Positions 33,813 through 42,811 of a stretch of 47,921 nucleotides of DNA are shown in pieces. Source of the DNA: Myroides injenensis M09-0166 (GTDB lineage: Bacteria > Bacteroidota > Bacteroidia > Flavobacteriales > Flavobacteriaceae); assembly GCF_000246945.1 (NCBI RefSeq), contig NZ_BAEX01000014.1, positions 1 through 47,921 of the forward strand, read 5' to 3'. The number at the start of each line of letters is the position of its first letter. Within the stretch, counting starts at the first letter, position 1. The notes below the pieces were generated by a model. That model ran no database searches and was not told where the DNA came from. It saw only the letters and a program-made list of their open reading frames with translations. A program made the position numbers and the translations under genes.

Positions 33813-35855
33813 TTATTTATTCTGTTCTTGAGCCTTGAGAATATCTTCGTATATATTAATTGTCTTCATCGTTTTAAACGAATTCATTTTATTTAACAAA
33901 TACTTTGCATGCCCAGCATCGCTATTGCTTACTTTTAGTTTTCTTTTTTGATTATTTACCCATTCATAATAATAAGGTTGATTATTCTCTATGGACACTA
34001 CTCCTATTGAATCAGCAATAAAGTTATAATCATTAATACCAAAACGGAAAGGCACTTCTTTACTAAACAGATTATCACCAGTATAAGAATATTTAGCATT
34101 TGAAAGGCTCAAATTAAATAAAGTAGGAAAGATATCTTTATGCGATCCTATTACTTCATTATTATAGAAAGCAGGTTTATACTTTTCTGGAATATAAAAT
34201 AAGATAGGGACACTTCTTTTTAAAAAACCTTCCTCTGGTGTATATTCAAAAACTTGTCTAATATTATGATCTCCAGAAGCAGCAATAATAGTATTCTCTC
34301 CATAAGGCGATTCTTTTATCATCTTAATTAAGCGTGCTAATTCAGAAGCTGCATATTGATGTGAATAAAAGTTAGCATATGCTGTTTCCTCATCTACTCT
34401 AATTGTCTGCTTTAGACTATCAGACATTTTTATTGGGTAAGCTTTATAATTTTTTGGAATCTCAAATGGAGTATGATTGCTAATAGTCAATCCAAAGATA
34501 AACTTAGGTGTACCCTCGTTTTCCTTTAATTTATCCATAATATAATCAAACAAATAACCATCATGTACGCCCCATGCAAACTCTTCCGCATTTGGATTTT
34601 TTTCTAGAATATTATTTTTACCTTCTATAAAATCATATCCTTGTCGCTCAATCATTTTATCAATATTTCGCCATGAAATACTAGCTCCGGTTAAGAAATA
34701 TGTTGAGTAACCTTTAGATTTAAAAGGTAATGCAATAGAGGTGCTAAAAGGGGTATTGAAATATAAAGATTGAGATATAATCGTTTTTGGTGTTCCTATT
34801 AAAAAGTTTTCTAAAGTCTGTATTGTACCATTATAAGCCGAAAGAGCATTTTTGAAATAATATAAATTTGGTAACTCATCTGCTAAATCACCCAAAAGAT
34901 TTAGCTCTTTTGAATTCATATCAAAATAATGATTACTCATACTCTCCATTTGCAGGAAAATAACATTAGGAGGATTCTTTTCTAAAAACTCATTAGAGGC
35001 AGTTACAACATTTAAATCTTCATCAAACATAGGAGGCAAATCTCCTTGATACTCTTTTAATACATCTTTCTTGCTTGCAAAACCACTATTATTAAGTTCT
35101 CTATCTATATCAGGTATAATTGCATTTTGTTTGCGCTCTGAATTTGCAAACTTTAGAGAATAAAGAGCATTATAACACAATGAATTAACAAACTCATTAA
35201 CAGTAATATTGGTATGCTCTCTTCTTAAAGTAAAAACGCCTAAACTTCCTCTCATTCCTACAAAAAACAAAGGAAATATTAATAATAATACAAGGCTGAT
35301 AATCTTACTCTGAAAAGTAATAGGTCTGAGTAATGATTTTTTAATCAAACGCGAGATAAATAAAAAGCCTATTACAGCAATAATAAAGACTCCAATGATC
35401 TTAAAAATTGGATAATCAGTCCATACAGAATTAAGTACAGCAGTAGTGTCATCTTCAAAAATTCCAAAAAACAATAAATTAATATGAGATTGAAAAAACT
35501 GATAAAAGAAATAATCTATAATTATTAACGATACGAAGAGTAATAATACCAATAACAAAAAGTACTTTGCAAATAAGTGATAGAACTTAATATAAGAGGT
35601 ATTCCACTTACTAGGTATAAATAGAGCTATTAACCATAGTAAAGCAATGGGTAAAAATCCATAGCAAATTGCAGATACATCAAAACGAGCTCCTACTATA
35701 AAAGCTTCAGCTATCCCTAATTTGAAATTAGATAATTCTGACATATTACCATAAGTAAGTAAGAAGAAAAGACGTCCTATAAAAAATACAAATAGGAAAT
35801 ACAGAAAGTATTTTATACCGTTTAAACAAACTTTTCTAAATAAACTTAAATTCAT
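33813..35855 (-). CDS. LTA-synthase-like membrane phosphotransferase (sulfatase fold)
   Basis: 680 residues. Five membrane helices (about 14-34, 48-80, 95-120, 150-172, 184-200) are followed by a periplasmic sulfatase-fold domain from about 295. Active-site residues fit lipoteichoic acid synthase: Glu304 in LQMESMS, the nucleophile Thr344 in NGTIQT, Trp396-Arg397, His462 in SNHTPF and the metal pair Asp530-His531 in SGDHN. Gram-negative relatives transfer phosphoglycerol or phosphoethanolamine to glycans or lipids at the outer side of the inner membrane. A Gram-negative flavobacterium has no lipoteichoic acid, so the acceptor is probably a periplasmic glucan, lipid A core or capsule; the sequence does not decide. 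A -7 box TACTTTTG lies 29 bases upstream. Confidence 0.88.
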   Translation of the reverse strand: MNLSLFRKVCLNGIKYFLYFLFVFFIGRLFFLLTYGNMSELSNFKLGIAEAFIVGARFDVSAICYGFLPIALLWLIALFIPSKWNTSYIKFYHLFAKYFLLLVLLLFVSLIIIDYFFYQFFQSHINLLFFGIFEDDTTAVLNSVWTDYPIFKIIGVFIIAVIGFLFISRLIKKSLLRPITFQSKIISLVLLLIFPLFFVGMRGSLGVFTLRREHTNITVNEFVNSLCYNALYSLKFANSERKQNAIIPDIDRELNNSGFASKKDVLKEYQGDLPPMFDEDLNVVTASNEFLEKNPPNVIFLQMESMSNHYFDMNSKELNLLGDLADELPNLYYFKNALSAYNGTIQTLENFLIGTPKTIISQSLYFNTPFSTSIALPFKSKGYSTYFLTGASISWRNIDKMIERQGYDFIEGKNNILEKNPNAEEFAWGVHDGYLFDYIMDKLKENEGTPKFIFGLTISNHTPFEIPKNYKAYPIKMSDSLKQTIRVDEETAYANFYSHQYAASELARLIKMIKESPYGENTIIAASGDHNIRQVFEYTPEEGFLKRSVPILFYIPEKYKPAFYNNEVIGSHKDIFPTLFNLSLSNAKYSYTGDNLFSKEVPFRFGINDYNFIADSIGVVSIENNQPYYYEWVNNQKRKLKVSNSDAGHAKYLLNKMNSFKTMKTINIYEDILKAQEQNK

Positions 35856-35883
35856 ATCTTTTTATATGTTATATTGCGAGCTG

Positions 35884-35891
35884 CAAAAGTA
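35884..35891 (-). promoter_or_regulatory. -7 box before the LTA-synthase-like gene
   Basis: TACTTTTG on the minus strand, 29 bases before the start codon; the -33 element is not recognisable. Confidence 0.4.
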
Positions 35892-35990
35892 ATAATAAGA
35901 TTTTTGTTATATTACTATAAGTACCTACTTTCTTTTCTGCTGTATTTCTTAGTGATAATAGGATATTTTGAAATATTTTTCAAAAAAGGT

Positions 35991-36021
35991 TTTGTAAGAG
36001 AAAAAAGACTTTATATATTTG
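35991..36021 (+). promoter_or_regulatory. Strong promoter of rpmH
   Basis: TTTG (35991-35994), exactly 19 bases, TATATTTG (36014-36021): a perfect match to the Bacteroidota housekeeping consensus. The leader to rpmH would be about 65 bases. Confidence 0.8.
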
Positions 36022-36092
36022 CACTCGGTTTTGAGACAACACTTTCAAAGCTGGCGAGAAATAGTAAAATTTAAGATTTAAAGATAAAAGCA

Positions 36093-36254
36093 ATGAGCAA
36101 GAGAACGTTTCAACCATCGAATAGAAAAAGAAGAAACAAACACGGTTTCATGGAAAGAATGTCTACACCAAACGGTAGAAAAGTATTAGCAGCAAGAAGA
36201 GCTAAAGGAAGACATAAAATATCTGTTTCTTGTGAAACAAGACATAAAAAATAA
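36093..36254 (+). CDS. rpmH: Ribosomal protein L34
   Basis: 53 residues, very basic. The start [19 protein letters not shown] and the stretch [16 protein letters not shown] are the L34 signature; the C-terminal extension SCETRHKK is the slightly longer tail seen in Flavobacteriia. L34 is a component of the large ribosomal subunit. In many bacteria rpmH lies next to dnaA and rnpA; here it is alone with its own strong promoter and terminator, upstream of carB. Every codon reads as expected and the ATG at 36093 is the only sensible start. Confidence 0.97.
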   Translation: MSKRTFQPSNRKRRNKHGFMERMSTPNGRKVLAARRAKGRHKISVSCETRHKK

Positions 36255-36275
36255 TGTTTTATTAAAAGCATAAAT

Positions 36276-36305
36276 AAAGGTGTTACTATTAGTTGTAACG
36301 CCTTT
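36276..36305 (+). terminator. Terminator of rpmH
   Basis: 11-bp stem with one G-T pair (36276-36286 with 36295-36305, core AAAGG and GTTAC), eight-base loop, then seven T. It separates rpmH from carB. Confidence 0.9.
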
Positions 36306-36404
36306 TTTTATACATTGTCGGAAGCAATCACACACAATCACACACACAACACTAAACTTACTTTACTAATAATAAAGTATTTAACATAACAACACAAAAA
36401 AAAG

Positions 36405-39257
36405 ATGCCTAAAGACACTTCTATCAAAACGGTTTTAATTATTGGTTCGGGACCAATAATTATTGGACAAGCTTGCGAATTTGATTATTCAGGTTCACAA
36501 TCAGCTAGATCATTAAGAGAAGAAGGAATCAAAGTTATTCTGATCAACTCCAACCCCGCTACAATTATGACTGACCCTTCTATGGCAGATCATATTTACT
36601 TAAAACCATTAACTGCAAGATCAATTATTGAAATTCTTGTTGCTCATCCCGAAATCGATGCTGTATTACCTACAATGGGAGGACAAACTGCATTGAATCT
36701 ATGTTTAGAATGTGATGAGAAAGGTATTTGGGCTGACTTTGGAGTGCGACTAATCGGAGTAGATATTAACGCAATTAATGTTACTGAAGATCGCGAGCAA
36801 TTCAAACAACTTCTAGCAACTATAGATGTACCAGTAGCTCCGGCAAAAACTGCTACATCATTTTTAGAAGGTAAGGAAATCGCACAAGAATTTGGTTTTC
36901 CTTTAGTAATCCGTCCTTCATTTACACTTGGAGGTACAGGAGCGGCTTTTGTACATACTGCAGAAGAATTTGATGACCTGCTTACTTACGGATTAGAAGC
37001 GTCACCTATCCACGAAGTTCTTATAGACAAAGCTTTACTTGGATGGAAAGAATACGAATTGGAATTATTACGCGATAAAAATGATAACGTAGTTATTATA
37101 TGTACTATCGAAAATATGGATCCAATGGGTATTCACACAGGGGATAGTATAACTGTAGCTCCAGCTATGACTCTATCTGATAGAACATTCCAAAGAATGC
37201 GTGATTTATCTATCAAAATGATGCGTAGCATTGGAAACTTTGCTGGAGGTTGTAACGTACAATTTGCAGTTTCACCAGATGAAAAAGAAGATATCGTAGC
37301 GATTGAGATCAACCCTCGTGTATCTCGTTCATCTGCTTTAGCATCTAAAGCTACAGGATATCCAATTGCAAAAATTGCAACAAAACTAGCCTTAGGATAT
37401 ACGCTTGATGAATTGCAAAACCAAATTACTAAATCTACTTCAGCTCTTTTTGAGCCAACTTTAGATTATGTAATTGTAAAAATACCTCGTTGGAACTTTG
37501 ATAAATTTGAAGGAGCTGATCGCACGTTAGGTCTTCAAATGAAATCAGTTGGTGAGGTAATGGGTATTGGACGTTCATTCCAAGAAGCGCTTCACAAAGC
37601 TACACAATCATTAGAAATTAAAAGAAATGGTCTTGGTGCAGATGGTAAAGGATATACCAACTATGACCAAATTATTGACAAACTTACTAATGCTAGCTGG
37701 GATAGAGTATTCACTATATACGATGCGATACAGCATGGTATTCCATTAAGTAGAATACATGAAATTACTAAAATAGATATGTGGTTCTTAAAACAATATG
37801 AAGAACTATATGTTTTAGAAAAAGAAATTTCTAAATATAATATTGACACATTACCAAAAGATTTGTTACTTGAAGCAAAACAAAAAGGTTTTGCAGATAG
37901 ACAAATAGCACATATGCTAAATACTCTTGAAAGTAAAGTTCACGATTTACGTGATACTATGAATATTCAACGTGTATTTAAATTAGTAGATACATGTGCG
38001 GCTGAATTCCCTGCACAAACACCTTATTACTACTCTACTTTTGAAGCGGAAATAGAAAGACCTGATGGTACGAGATATGTATCTAATGAGAGTATCGTTT
38101 CTGATAAGAAAAAAGTTGTAGTACTTGGTTCAGGACCTAACCGAATTGGACAAGGTATTGAATTTGATTACTCTTGCGTACACGGAGTATTAGCTGCTGA
38201 AGAATGTGGTTATGAAACAATTATGATTAACTGTAATCCCGAGACTGTTTCTACAGACTTTGATACTGCAAATAAATTATATTTCGAACCTGTATTCTGG
38301 GAGCACATATACGATATCATCAGACATGAAAAGCCTGAAGGTGTAATTGTACAATTAGGTGGGCAAACTGCTTTAAAATTAGCAGAAAAGCTACATAAAT
38401 ATGGAATTAAGATATTTGGTACAAGCTATGATGCATTAGACTTAGCAGAAGATCGTGGTCGTTTTTCTACTCTCTTAGAAGAATTACAAATACCATTCCC
38501 TCAGTTTGGTGTTGCAAAAACAGCAGAACAAGCGAATAAGTTGGCAGATGAATTAGACTTCCCATTATTAGTTCGTCCTTCTTATGTACTTGGAGGTCAA
38601 GGAATGAAAATTGTAATTAACAAAAAAGAATTAGAAGAGCACGTAATTGAACTATTAAACTCAATTCCTGGTAATTCTTTATTACTTGACCACTACTTAG
38701 CAGGTGCTATAGAAGCAGAAGCAGATGCTATTTGTGATGGAGAGAATGTACATATAATTGGTATTATGGAACACATAGAACCTTGTGGTGTACACTCAGG
38801 AGATAGCCATGCTATGTTACCTCCATTTAACTTAGGGGAATTTGTTTTAAATCAAATTATAGATCACACTAAGAAAATTGCTGTAGCTTTAAAAACAGTT
38901 GGTTTAATCAATATTCAATTTGCAATTAAAGATGATGTAGTTTACATCATTGAAGCAAACCCTAGAGCATCTAGAACAGTTCCTTTCATTGCAAAAGCAT
39001 ATGGTGAACCTTATGTAAACTATGCTACTAAAGTAATGCTAGGTGAGAAAAAAGTTACTGATTTTGAATTCAATCCACAATTAAAAGGATATGCAATTAA
39101 AACTCCAGTATTCTCTTTTAATAAATTTAAAAATGTAAATAAAGCTTTAGGACCTGAAATGAAATCTACAGGAGAAAGCATTTTATTTATCGATAACTTA
39201 AGAGATGACCAATTCTACGAAATCTATTCTAGAAGAAAAATGTACTTAAGTAGATAA
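36405..39257 (+). CDS. carB: Carbamoyl-phosphate synthase large subunit without the allosteric domain
   Basis: 950 residues. CarB makes carbamoyl phosphate for pyrimidines and arginine from bicarbonate, ammonia (from CarA) and two ATP. Two homologous ATP-grasp halves are seen: VLIIGSGPIIIGQACEFDYSG at 10-30 starts the first and VVVLGSGPNRIGQGIEFDYS near 569 starts the second. ATP-grasp motifs VRPSFTLGGTG and VRPSYVLGGQG, and EINPRVSRSSA and EANPRASRT, match each half. E. coli CarB has about 1070 residues; this protein ends soon after the second ATP-grasp half (EMKSTGES, then about 25 residues), so the C-terminal MGS domain that binds UMP and ornithine is missing. This shorter form is known in Flavobacteriia. 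carA is not in the window. Confidence 0.95.
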   Translation: MPKDTSIKTVLIIGSGPIIIGQACEFDYSGSQSARSLREEGIKVILINSNPATIMTDPSMADHIYLKPLTARSIIEILVAHPEIDAVLPTMGGQTALNLCLECDEKGIWADFGVRLIGVDINAINVTEDREQFKQLLATIDVPVAPAKTATSFLEGKEIAQEFGFPLVIRPSFTLGGTGAAFVHTAEEFDDLLTYGLEASPIHEVLIDKALLGWKEYELELLRDKNDNVVIICTIENMDPMGIHTGDSITVAPAMTLSDRTFQRMRDLSIKMMRSIGNFAGGCNVQFAVSPDEKEDIVAIEINPRVSRSSALASKATGYPIAKIATKLALGYTLDELQNQITKSTSALFEPTLDYVIVKIPRWNFDKFEGADRTLGLQMKSVGEVMGIGRSFQEALHKATQSLEIKRNGLGADGKGYTNYDQIIDKLTNASWDRVFTIYDAIQHGIPLSRIHEITKIDMWFLKQYEELYVLEKEISKYNIDTLPKDLLLEAKQKGFADRQIAHMLNTLESKVHDLRDTMNIQRVFKLVDTCAAEFPAQTPYYYSTFEAEIERPDGTRYVSNESIVSDKKKVVVLGSGPNRIGQGIEFDYSCVHGVLAAEECGYETIMINCNPETVSTDFDTANKLYFEPVFWEHIYDIIRHEKPEGVIVQLGGQTALKLAEKLHKYGIKIFGTSYDALDLAEDRGRFSTLLEELQIPFPQFGVAKTAEQANKLADELDFPLLVRPSYVLGGQGMKIVINKKELEEHVIELLNSIPGNSLLLDHYLAGAIEAEADAICDGENVHIIGIMEHIEPCGVHSGDSHAMLPPFNLGEFVLNQIIDHTKKIAVALKTVGLINIQFAIKDDVVYIIEANPRASRTVPFIAKAYGEPYVNYATKVMLGEKKVTDFEFNPQLKGYAIKTPVFSFNKFKNVNKALGPEMKSTGESILFIDNLRDDQFYEIYSRRKMYLSR

Positions 39258-39284
39258 TGATTTTAAATCTTAAATAATACATCT

Positions 39285-39312
39285 GAAGGGTTAGCTCTAT
39301 TGCTAACCCTTC
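39285..39312 (+). terminator. Terminator of carB
   Basis: 11-bp perfect stem (GAAGGGTTAGC at 39285-39295 with 39302-39312), six-base loop, then eight T. Confidence 0.93.
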
Positions 39313-39368
39313 TTTTTTTTGCTAAAAACCGTAGCAACTTTCACTCAACTAATACAACTATAAATTAC

Positions 39369-39376
39369 TATTTTTG
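39369..39376 (+). promoter_or_regulatory. -7 box before rmuC
   Basis: TATTTTTG fits TAnnTTTG and lies 40 bases upstream of the rmuC start; no clear -33 element. Confidence 0.35.
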
Positions 39377-39416
39377 TTTACCATTAATACACACTTTCAT
39401 AAATTATCACTAGAGT

Positions 39417-40742
39417 ATGTCACAAGAAATTCTTATTGGTCTATTAGCCGTTTTAATAGTCATTGCATTTATCATAGGAAAAGCTAGTAAAGCGAAATCA
39501 TCTAATACAGATGAGATAATAAAGCTACAAGCAGAAAGCAATTACTTGTCAAAACAGATTTCACAACTGCAACACGAGAAATTAGCAATTGAAGAAAACA
39601 ATGAGATTCTAAGACATGACAATCAAGAATTAATTGCTCGTATTTCTATACGTGAAACAGAAAATAACAATTTAAAAGAACGTTTAGAACTTCAACAAAA
39701 AGAAACGCTTGCTCTACAAGAACGCTTTACTATTGAATTTGAAAACCTCGCTAATAAAATATTAGAAGAAAAAAGTGAGAAGTTCACCAAACAAAACAAA
39801 GTAAATCTTGAAACGCTACTTAATCCTCTACAACAAAAAATAGTAGCCTTTGAACAAAAAGTAGACCAGACACATAAAGAAAGTATTGATCACCATGCAG
39901 CTCTACGCGAACAAATATTTGGGTTACAAAAAGTTAATTTAAAGATGAGCGAGGAGACCCTTAACCTTACAAAAGCTCTAAAAGGAGATAATAAGATGCA
40001 AGGAAATTGGGGAGAAATGATTCTAGAGAGTGTATTGGAAAAATCAGGTTTAGAAAAAGGGCGCGAATATCAAACACAGCAAAGCTATACTTCTGATAAT
40101 GGCAATCGATTACAACCCGATGTAGTTATTCATCTACCTGATCAACGTCACATGGTCGTTGATTCCAAAGTATCATTAGTAGCCTATGAACAATATATTA
40201 ATGAAACAGATGAAGCTTTAAAAAAACGTTACCTACAAGAACATTTATTATCTATTAAAAGACATATAGATGGACTTTCAGAAAAAAACTATCACGAGCT
40301 ATATAAAGGGACTAGTCCTGATTTTGTATTATTATTTATCCCAATAGAAACAGCATTCTCTATTGCTATTAATAGTGACAATTCATTATATACAAAGGCA
40401 TTTGAAAAGAATATTGTAATTGTAACTCCCTCTACTCTATTAGCTACATTACGAACAATAGAAACAATGTGGAGTCAGCACAAACAACAAGAAAATGCAT
40501 ATGAAATAGCTAGACAAGCAGGACTACTATATGACAAATTTGTAGGCCTTATAAATGACCTTACTAAGGTTGGGAAAAAGCTAGACGAAACTAAAAACGA
40601 ATATGACAATGCTTTTAATAAATTAAGTGAAGGAAAAGGGAACTTAATTACTTCCGTTCACAAGCTAAAAGAAATGGGAGCTAAAGCTAAAAAAAGCTTG
40701 GATGCACCATTACTTGATAAATCTATTATAAACAATGAATAA
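39417..40742 (+). CDS. rmuC: RmuC-family protein (limits DNA inversions)
   Basis: 441 residues. An N-terminal membrane helix (about 4-21) is followed by a long coiled coil (about 30-140) rich in Glu, Gln and Leu and then the RmuC nuclease-like domain (about 150-430): LKGDNKMQGNWGEMILESVLE near 185-205, QPDVVIHLPDQRHMVVDSKVS near 230-250 and FVLLFIPIETAF. In E. coli RmuC reduces recombination between short inverted repeats; the PD-(D/E)xK-like core DVVIHL / VVDSKV is intact. Length and order are normal. It is a single gene with its own terminator. Confidence 0.93.
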   Translation: MSQEILIGLLAVLIVIAFIIGKASKAKSSNTDEIIKLQAESNYLSKQISQLQHEKLAIEENNEILRHDNQELIARISIRETENNNLKERLELQQKETLALQERFTIEFENLANKILEEKSEKFTKQNKVNLETLLNPLQQKIVAFEQKVDQTHKESIDHHAALREQIFGLQKVNLKMSEETLNLTKALKGDNKMQGNWGEMILESVLEKSGLEKGREYQTQQSYTSDNGNRLQPDVVIHLPDQRHMVVDSKVSLVAYEQYINETDEALKKRYLQEHLLSIKRHIDGLSEKNYHELYKGTSPDFVLLFIPIETAFSIAINSDNSLYTKAFEKNIVIVTPSTLLATLRTIETMWSQHKQQENAYEIARQAGLLYDKFVGLINDLTKVGKKLDETKNEYDNAFNKLSEGKGNLITSVHKLKEMGAKAKKSLDAPLLDKSIINNE

Positions 40743-40743
40743 C

Positions 40744-40780
40744 AAAAAATAAGGGAACTATATAGCTTCCCTTATTTTTT
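40744..40780 (+). terminator. Terminator of rmuC
   Basis: 14-bp stem (40744-40757 with 40767-40780, core AATAAGGGAA), nine-base loop, A run before and T run after. It begins two bases after the rmuC stop. Confidence 0.9.
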
Positions 40781-41001
40781 TTATCGATACTAATCTGCTG
40801 TAATTTAGAAAACACTCAACCCCCATACCAACTATCAAAAAAACATTATTGTGTACTAAAACATCTTTATTTTAATACTTTAAAACGTTTTTTATTAAAT
40901 AAAACAAAACATAACTTATAATTTTTAAGTATTTACTTCACAAACATCTATCTTTTTTATTATAATATCATTAGAAATTTTTAAGTAAAGATAGTAAAGC
41001 G

Positions 41002-41009
41002 TACTTTTG
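41002..41009 (+). promoter_or_regulatory. -7 box before mgtE
   Basis: TACTTTTG fits TAnnTTTG, 49 bases before the start codon; the upstream element is only partly matched. Confidence 0.4.
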
Positions 41010-41058
41010 CACTACTTTGTAAAAAACATATAATTCTAATCTTTAAAAACTTCAATCT

Positions 41059-42372
41059 ATGACATTTATAGATATGCACCCAGCCGATATCGCTGAAGCT
41101 ATTTCTGAAATGAAAAGAAAAGAGCGAAATCTTGAATTCCTAAAACTTTCGCCTGATCTGAAAGTTGAAGTATTTTCTTTTTTAGACATTAATATTCAAG
41201 AAGAGATTGTACGAAGCATGACACAAGAAGATTATGCAGACGTATTAAATAATCTTGAACCTGATGACCGTACCGAATTACTTGAGAATTTTCCAGATGA
41301 ATTAATAAAATACTCTATTAATCTGCTTAATGACAAAGAGAAACAAATAGCTCTTAATTTAATTGGCTATAAAGAAGATAGTATAGCTAGATTAATGACA
41401 CCTCTGTATATTCAATCAAAAGCTAATAGAACAGTCAAACAAGTATTTCAACACATCAAAAAATATGGAAAGAAGGCAGAAACCTTAAACTATATTTATG
41501 TTGTAGATGATAACAATGTTCTTATCGATGACTTAAAAGTCGGTGAACTTCTACTAGCAGATGAAGACACATTAATTTCAGAATTAATTGACCATAACTT
41601 TGTTGCAATTAAAACAATGACGGAAATGGAAGAGGCTTTTGATATATTCGAGAAATATGATAGATCTGCTCTTCCTATTATTACTGAAAAAGGTGTTCTA
41701 GTAGGGATTGTAACATTTGACGACATTTTAGACAAAATTAAAGAGAGGGATACAGAAGATATTCAGAAATTCGGGGGTATGGAAGAATTAGATCTTTCCT
41801 ATACACATACACCTCTTTTCGAATTAGTACGCAAACGTGCAGGATGGTTAATTATATTGTTTTTAGGAGAAATGCTTACAGCTTCAGCTATGGGACATTT
41901 CGAAGATGAAATTGAAAAAGCAGTAGTATTAGCTCTATTTGTCCCTTTAATTATTTCTAGTGGAGGTAACTCAGGATCACAAGCAGCTTCTTTAATTATA
42001 CGTGCAATGGCATTAGGGGAATTAAAACTTTCTGACTGGTGGTATGTAATGCGTAAAGAAATTGCCTCAGGGGTTATGCTTGGAGGAATATTAGGTATTA
42101 TAGGTTTTATCAGGATATTTATTTGGCAAGAAGCAGGTATATATGACTATGGAGAATATTGGTTTGCTATAGGAATGAGTGTCTCAGTATCGCTGTTATT
42201 TATAGTGTTATGGGGAACACTATCGGGTTCGTTAATTCCTTTTATATTACGTAGATTTGGCATGGACCCTGCCACTGCATCGGCTCCTTTTGTTGCCACT
42301 TTAGTAGACGTATCTGGACTGATAATTTACTTTAGCATTGCAGCAATGTTCTTAAGTGGTAAAATTCTGTAG
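41059..42372 (+). CDS. mgtE: MgtE-type magnesium transporter
   Basis: 437 residues. Residues about 1-115 form the helical N-domain (MHPADIAEAISEM, LEPDDRTELLENFPDE). Two CBS domains follow at about 118-240 (SIARLMTPLYIQ, then ALPIITEKGVLVGIVTFDDILD). Five membrane helices fill 255-437, with SSGGNSGSQAASLIIRAMA lining the pore and GMDPATASAPFVATLVDVSG near the end, which carries the Mg2+ selectivity site. MgtE is a homodimeric channel gated by cytoplasmic Mg2+ bound between the N and CBS domains. The N-domain lacks about 30 residues compared with common flavobacterial MgtE paralogues. It is a single gene. Confidence 0.93.
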   Translation: MTFIDMHPADIAEAISEMKRKERNLEFLKLSPDLKVEVFSFLDINIQEEIVRSMTQEDYADVLNNLEPDDRTELLENFPDELIKYSINLLNDKEKQIALNLIGYKEDSIARLMTPLYIQSKANRTVKQVFQHIKKYGKKAETLNYIYVVDDNNVLIDDLKVGELLLADEDTLISELIDHNFVAIKTMTEMEEAFDIFEKYDRSALPIITEKGVLVGIVTFDDILDKIKERDTEDIQKFGGMEELDLSYTHTPLFELVRKRAGWLIILFLGEMLTASAMGHFEDEIEKAVVLALFVPLIISSGGNSGSQAASLIIRAMALGELKLSDWWYVMRKEIASGVMLGGILGIIGFIRIFIWQEAGIYDYGEYWFAIGMSVSVSLLFIVLWGTLSGSLIPFILRRFGMDPATASAPFVATLVDVSGLIIYFSIAAMFLSGKIL

Positions 42373-42394
42373 ACAATTCTATTTCTTAAATAAA

Positions 42395-42437
42395 AAATTA
42401 AAAGGCGTAAAACTGATGTTTTTACGCCTTTTAATTT
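42395..42437. terminator. Bidirectional terminator between mgtE and the small lipoprotein gene
   Basis: 18-bp perfect stem (42395-42412 with 42420-42437, core AAAAGGCGTAAAA), seven-base loop, A run on one side and T run on the other, between converging genes. Confidence 0.94.
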
Positions 42438-42442
42438 TTATA

Positions 42443-42769
42443 TCAATTGCTTGTATTAATTTTTTCTTTCATAAAGAATACGTCCTTATTTCCTTTATCA
42501 AATACTCTAGGACGTACTGTATCGCTGTAATGATTAATATTATTCACTAAATCTTTTTTGAATGAATACATCTTATATTCTTTAATGAAATAAACATTTT
42601 TATCAATATTCATATAAATCTGTGGATCTGCATTTTCATTAAATTCAGCAATGCTAACTTCATACTCTTTTTTATAATTTTCATCAAAACTAGTAGCATA
42701 TACTTGTTTTGAACTGTTGCAGCTTATACTAAAAATAGCCACTAATATTATTACAACAAAATATTTCAT
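42443..42769 (-). CDS. Small lipoprotein, function unknown
   Basis: 108 residues. A hydrophobic start (residues 4-14) leads to the lipobox FSISC with Cys17 as the lipidated residue, followed by NSSKQ. The mature part is polar with many Asn, Lys, Glu and Tyr and no known domain. With no acidic pair after the cysteine it probably stays at the periplasmic side. It has its own -7 box at 42793-42800 and shares a terminator with mgtE, so it is a single transcription unit. Confidence 0.75.
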   Translation of the reverse strand: MKYFVVIILVAIFSISCNSSKQVYATSFDENYKKEYEVSIAEFNENADPQIYMNIDKNVYFIKEYKMYSFKKDLVNNINHYSDTVRPRVFDKGNKDVFFMKEKINTSN

Positions 42770-42792
42770 ACTTATAAAACATTGATTATAAG

Positions 42793-42800
42793 CAAATATA
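42793..42800 (-). promoter_or_regulatory. -7 box of the small lipoprotein gene
   Basis: TATATTTG on the minus strand, 24 bases before the start codon, within the 42-base gap after the MFS gene. Confidence 0.4.
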
Positions 42801-42811
42801 ATTTATTTGCT

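Noticed and set aside
35874-36074. 66-codon plus-strand frame before rpmH
   Set aside because: It lies over the divergent promoter region and the rpmH promoter; the product is a run of AT-driven hydrophobic residues.
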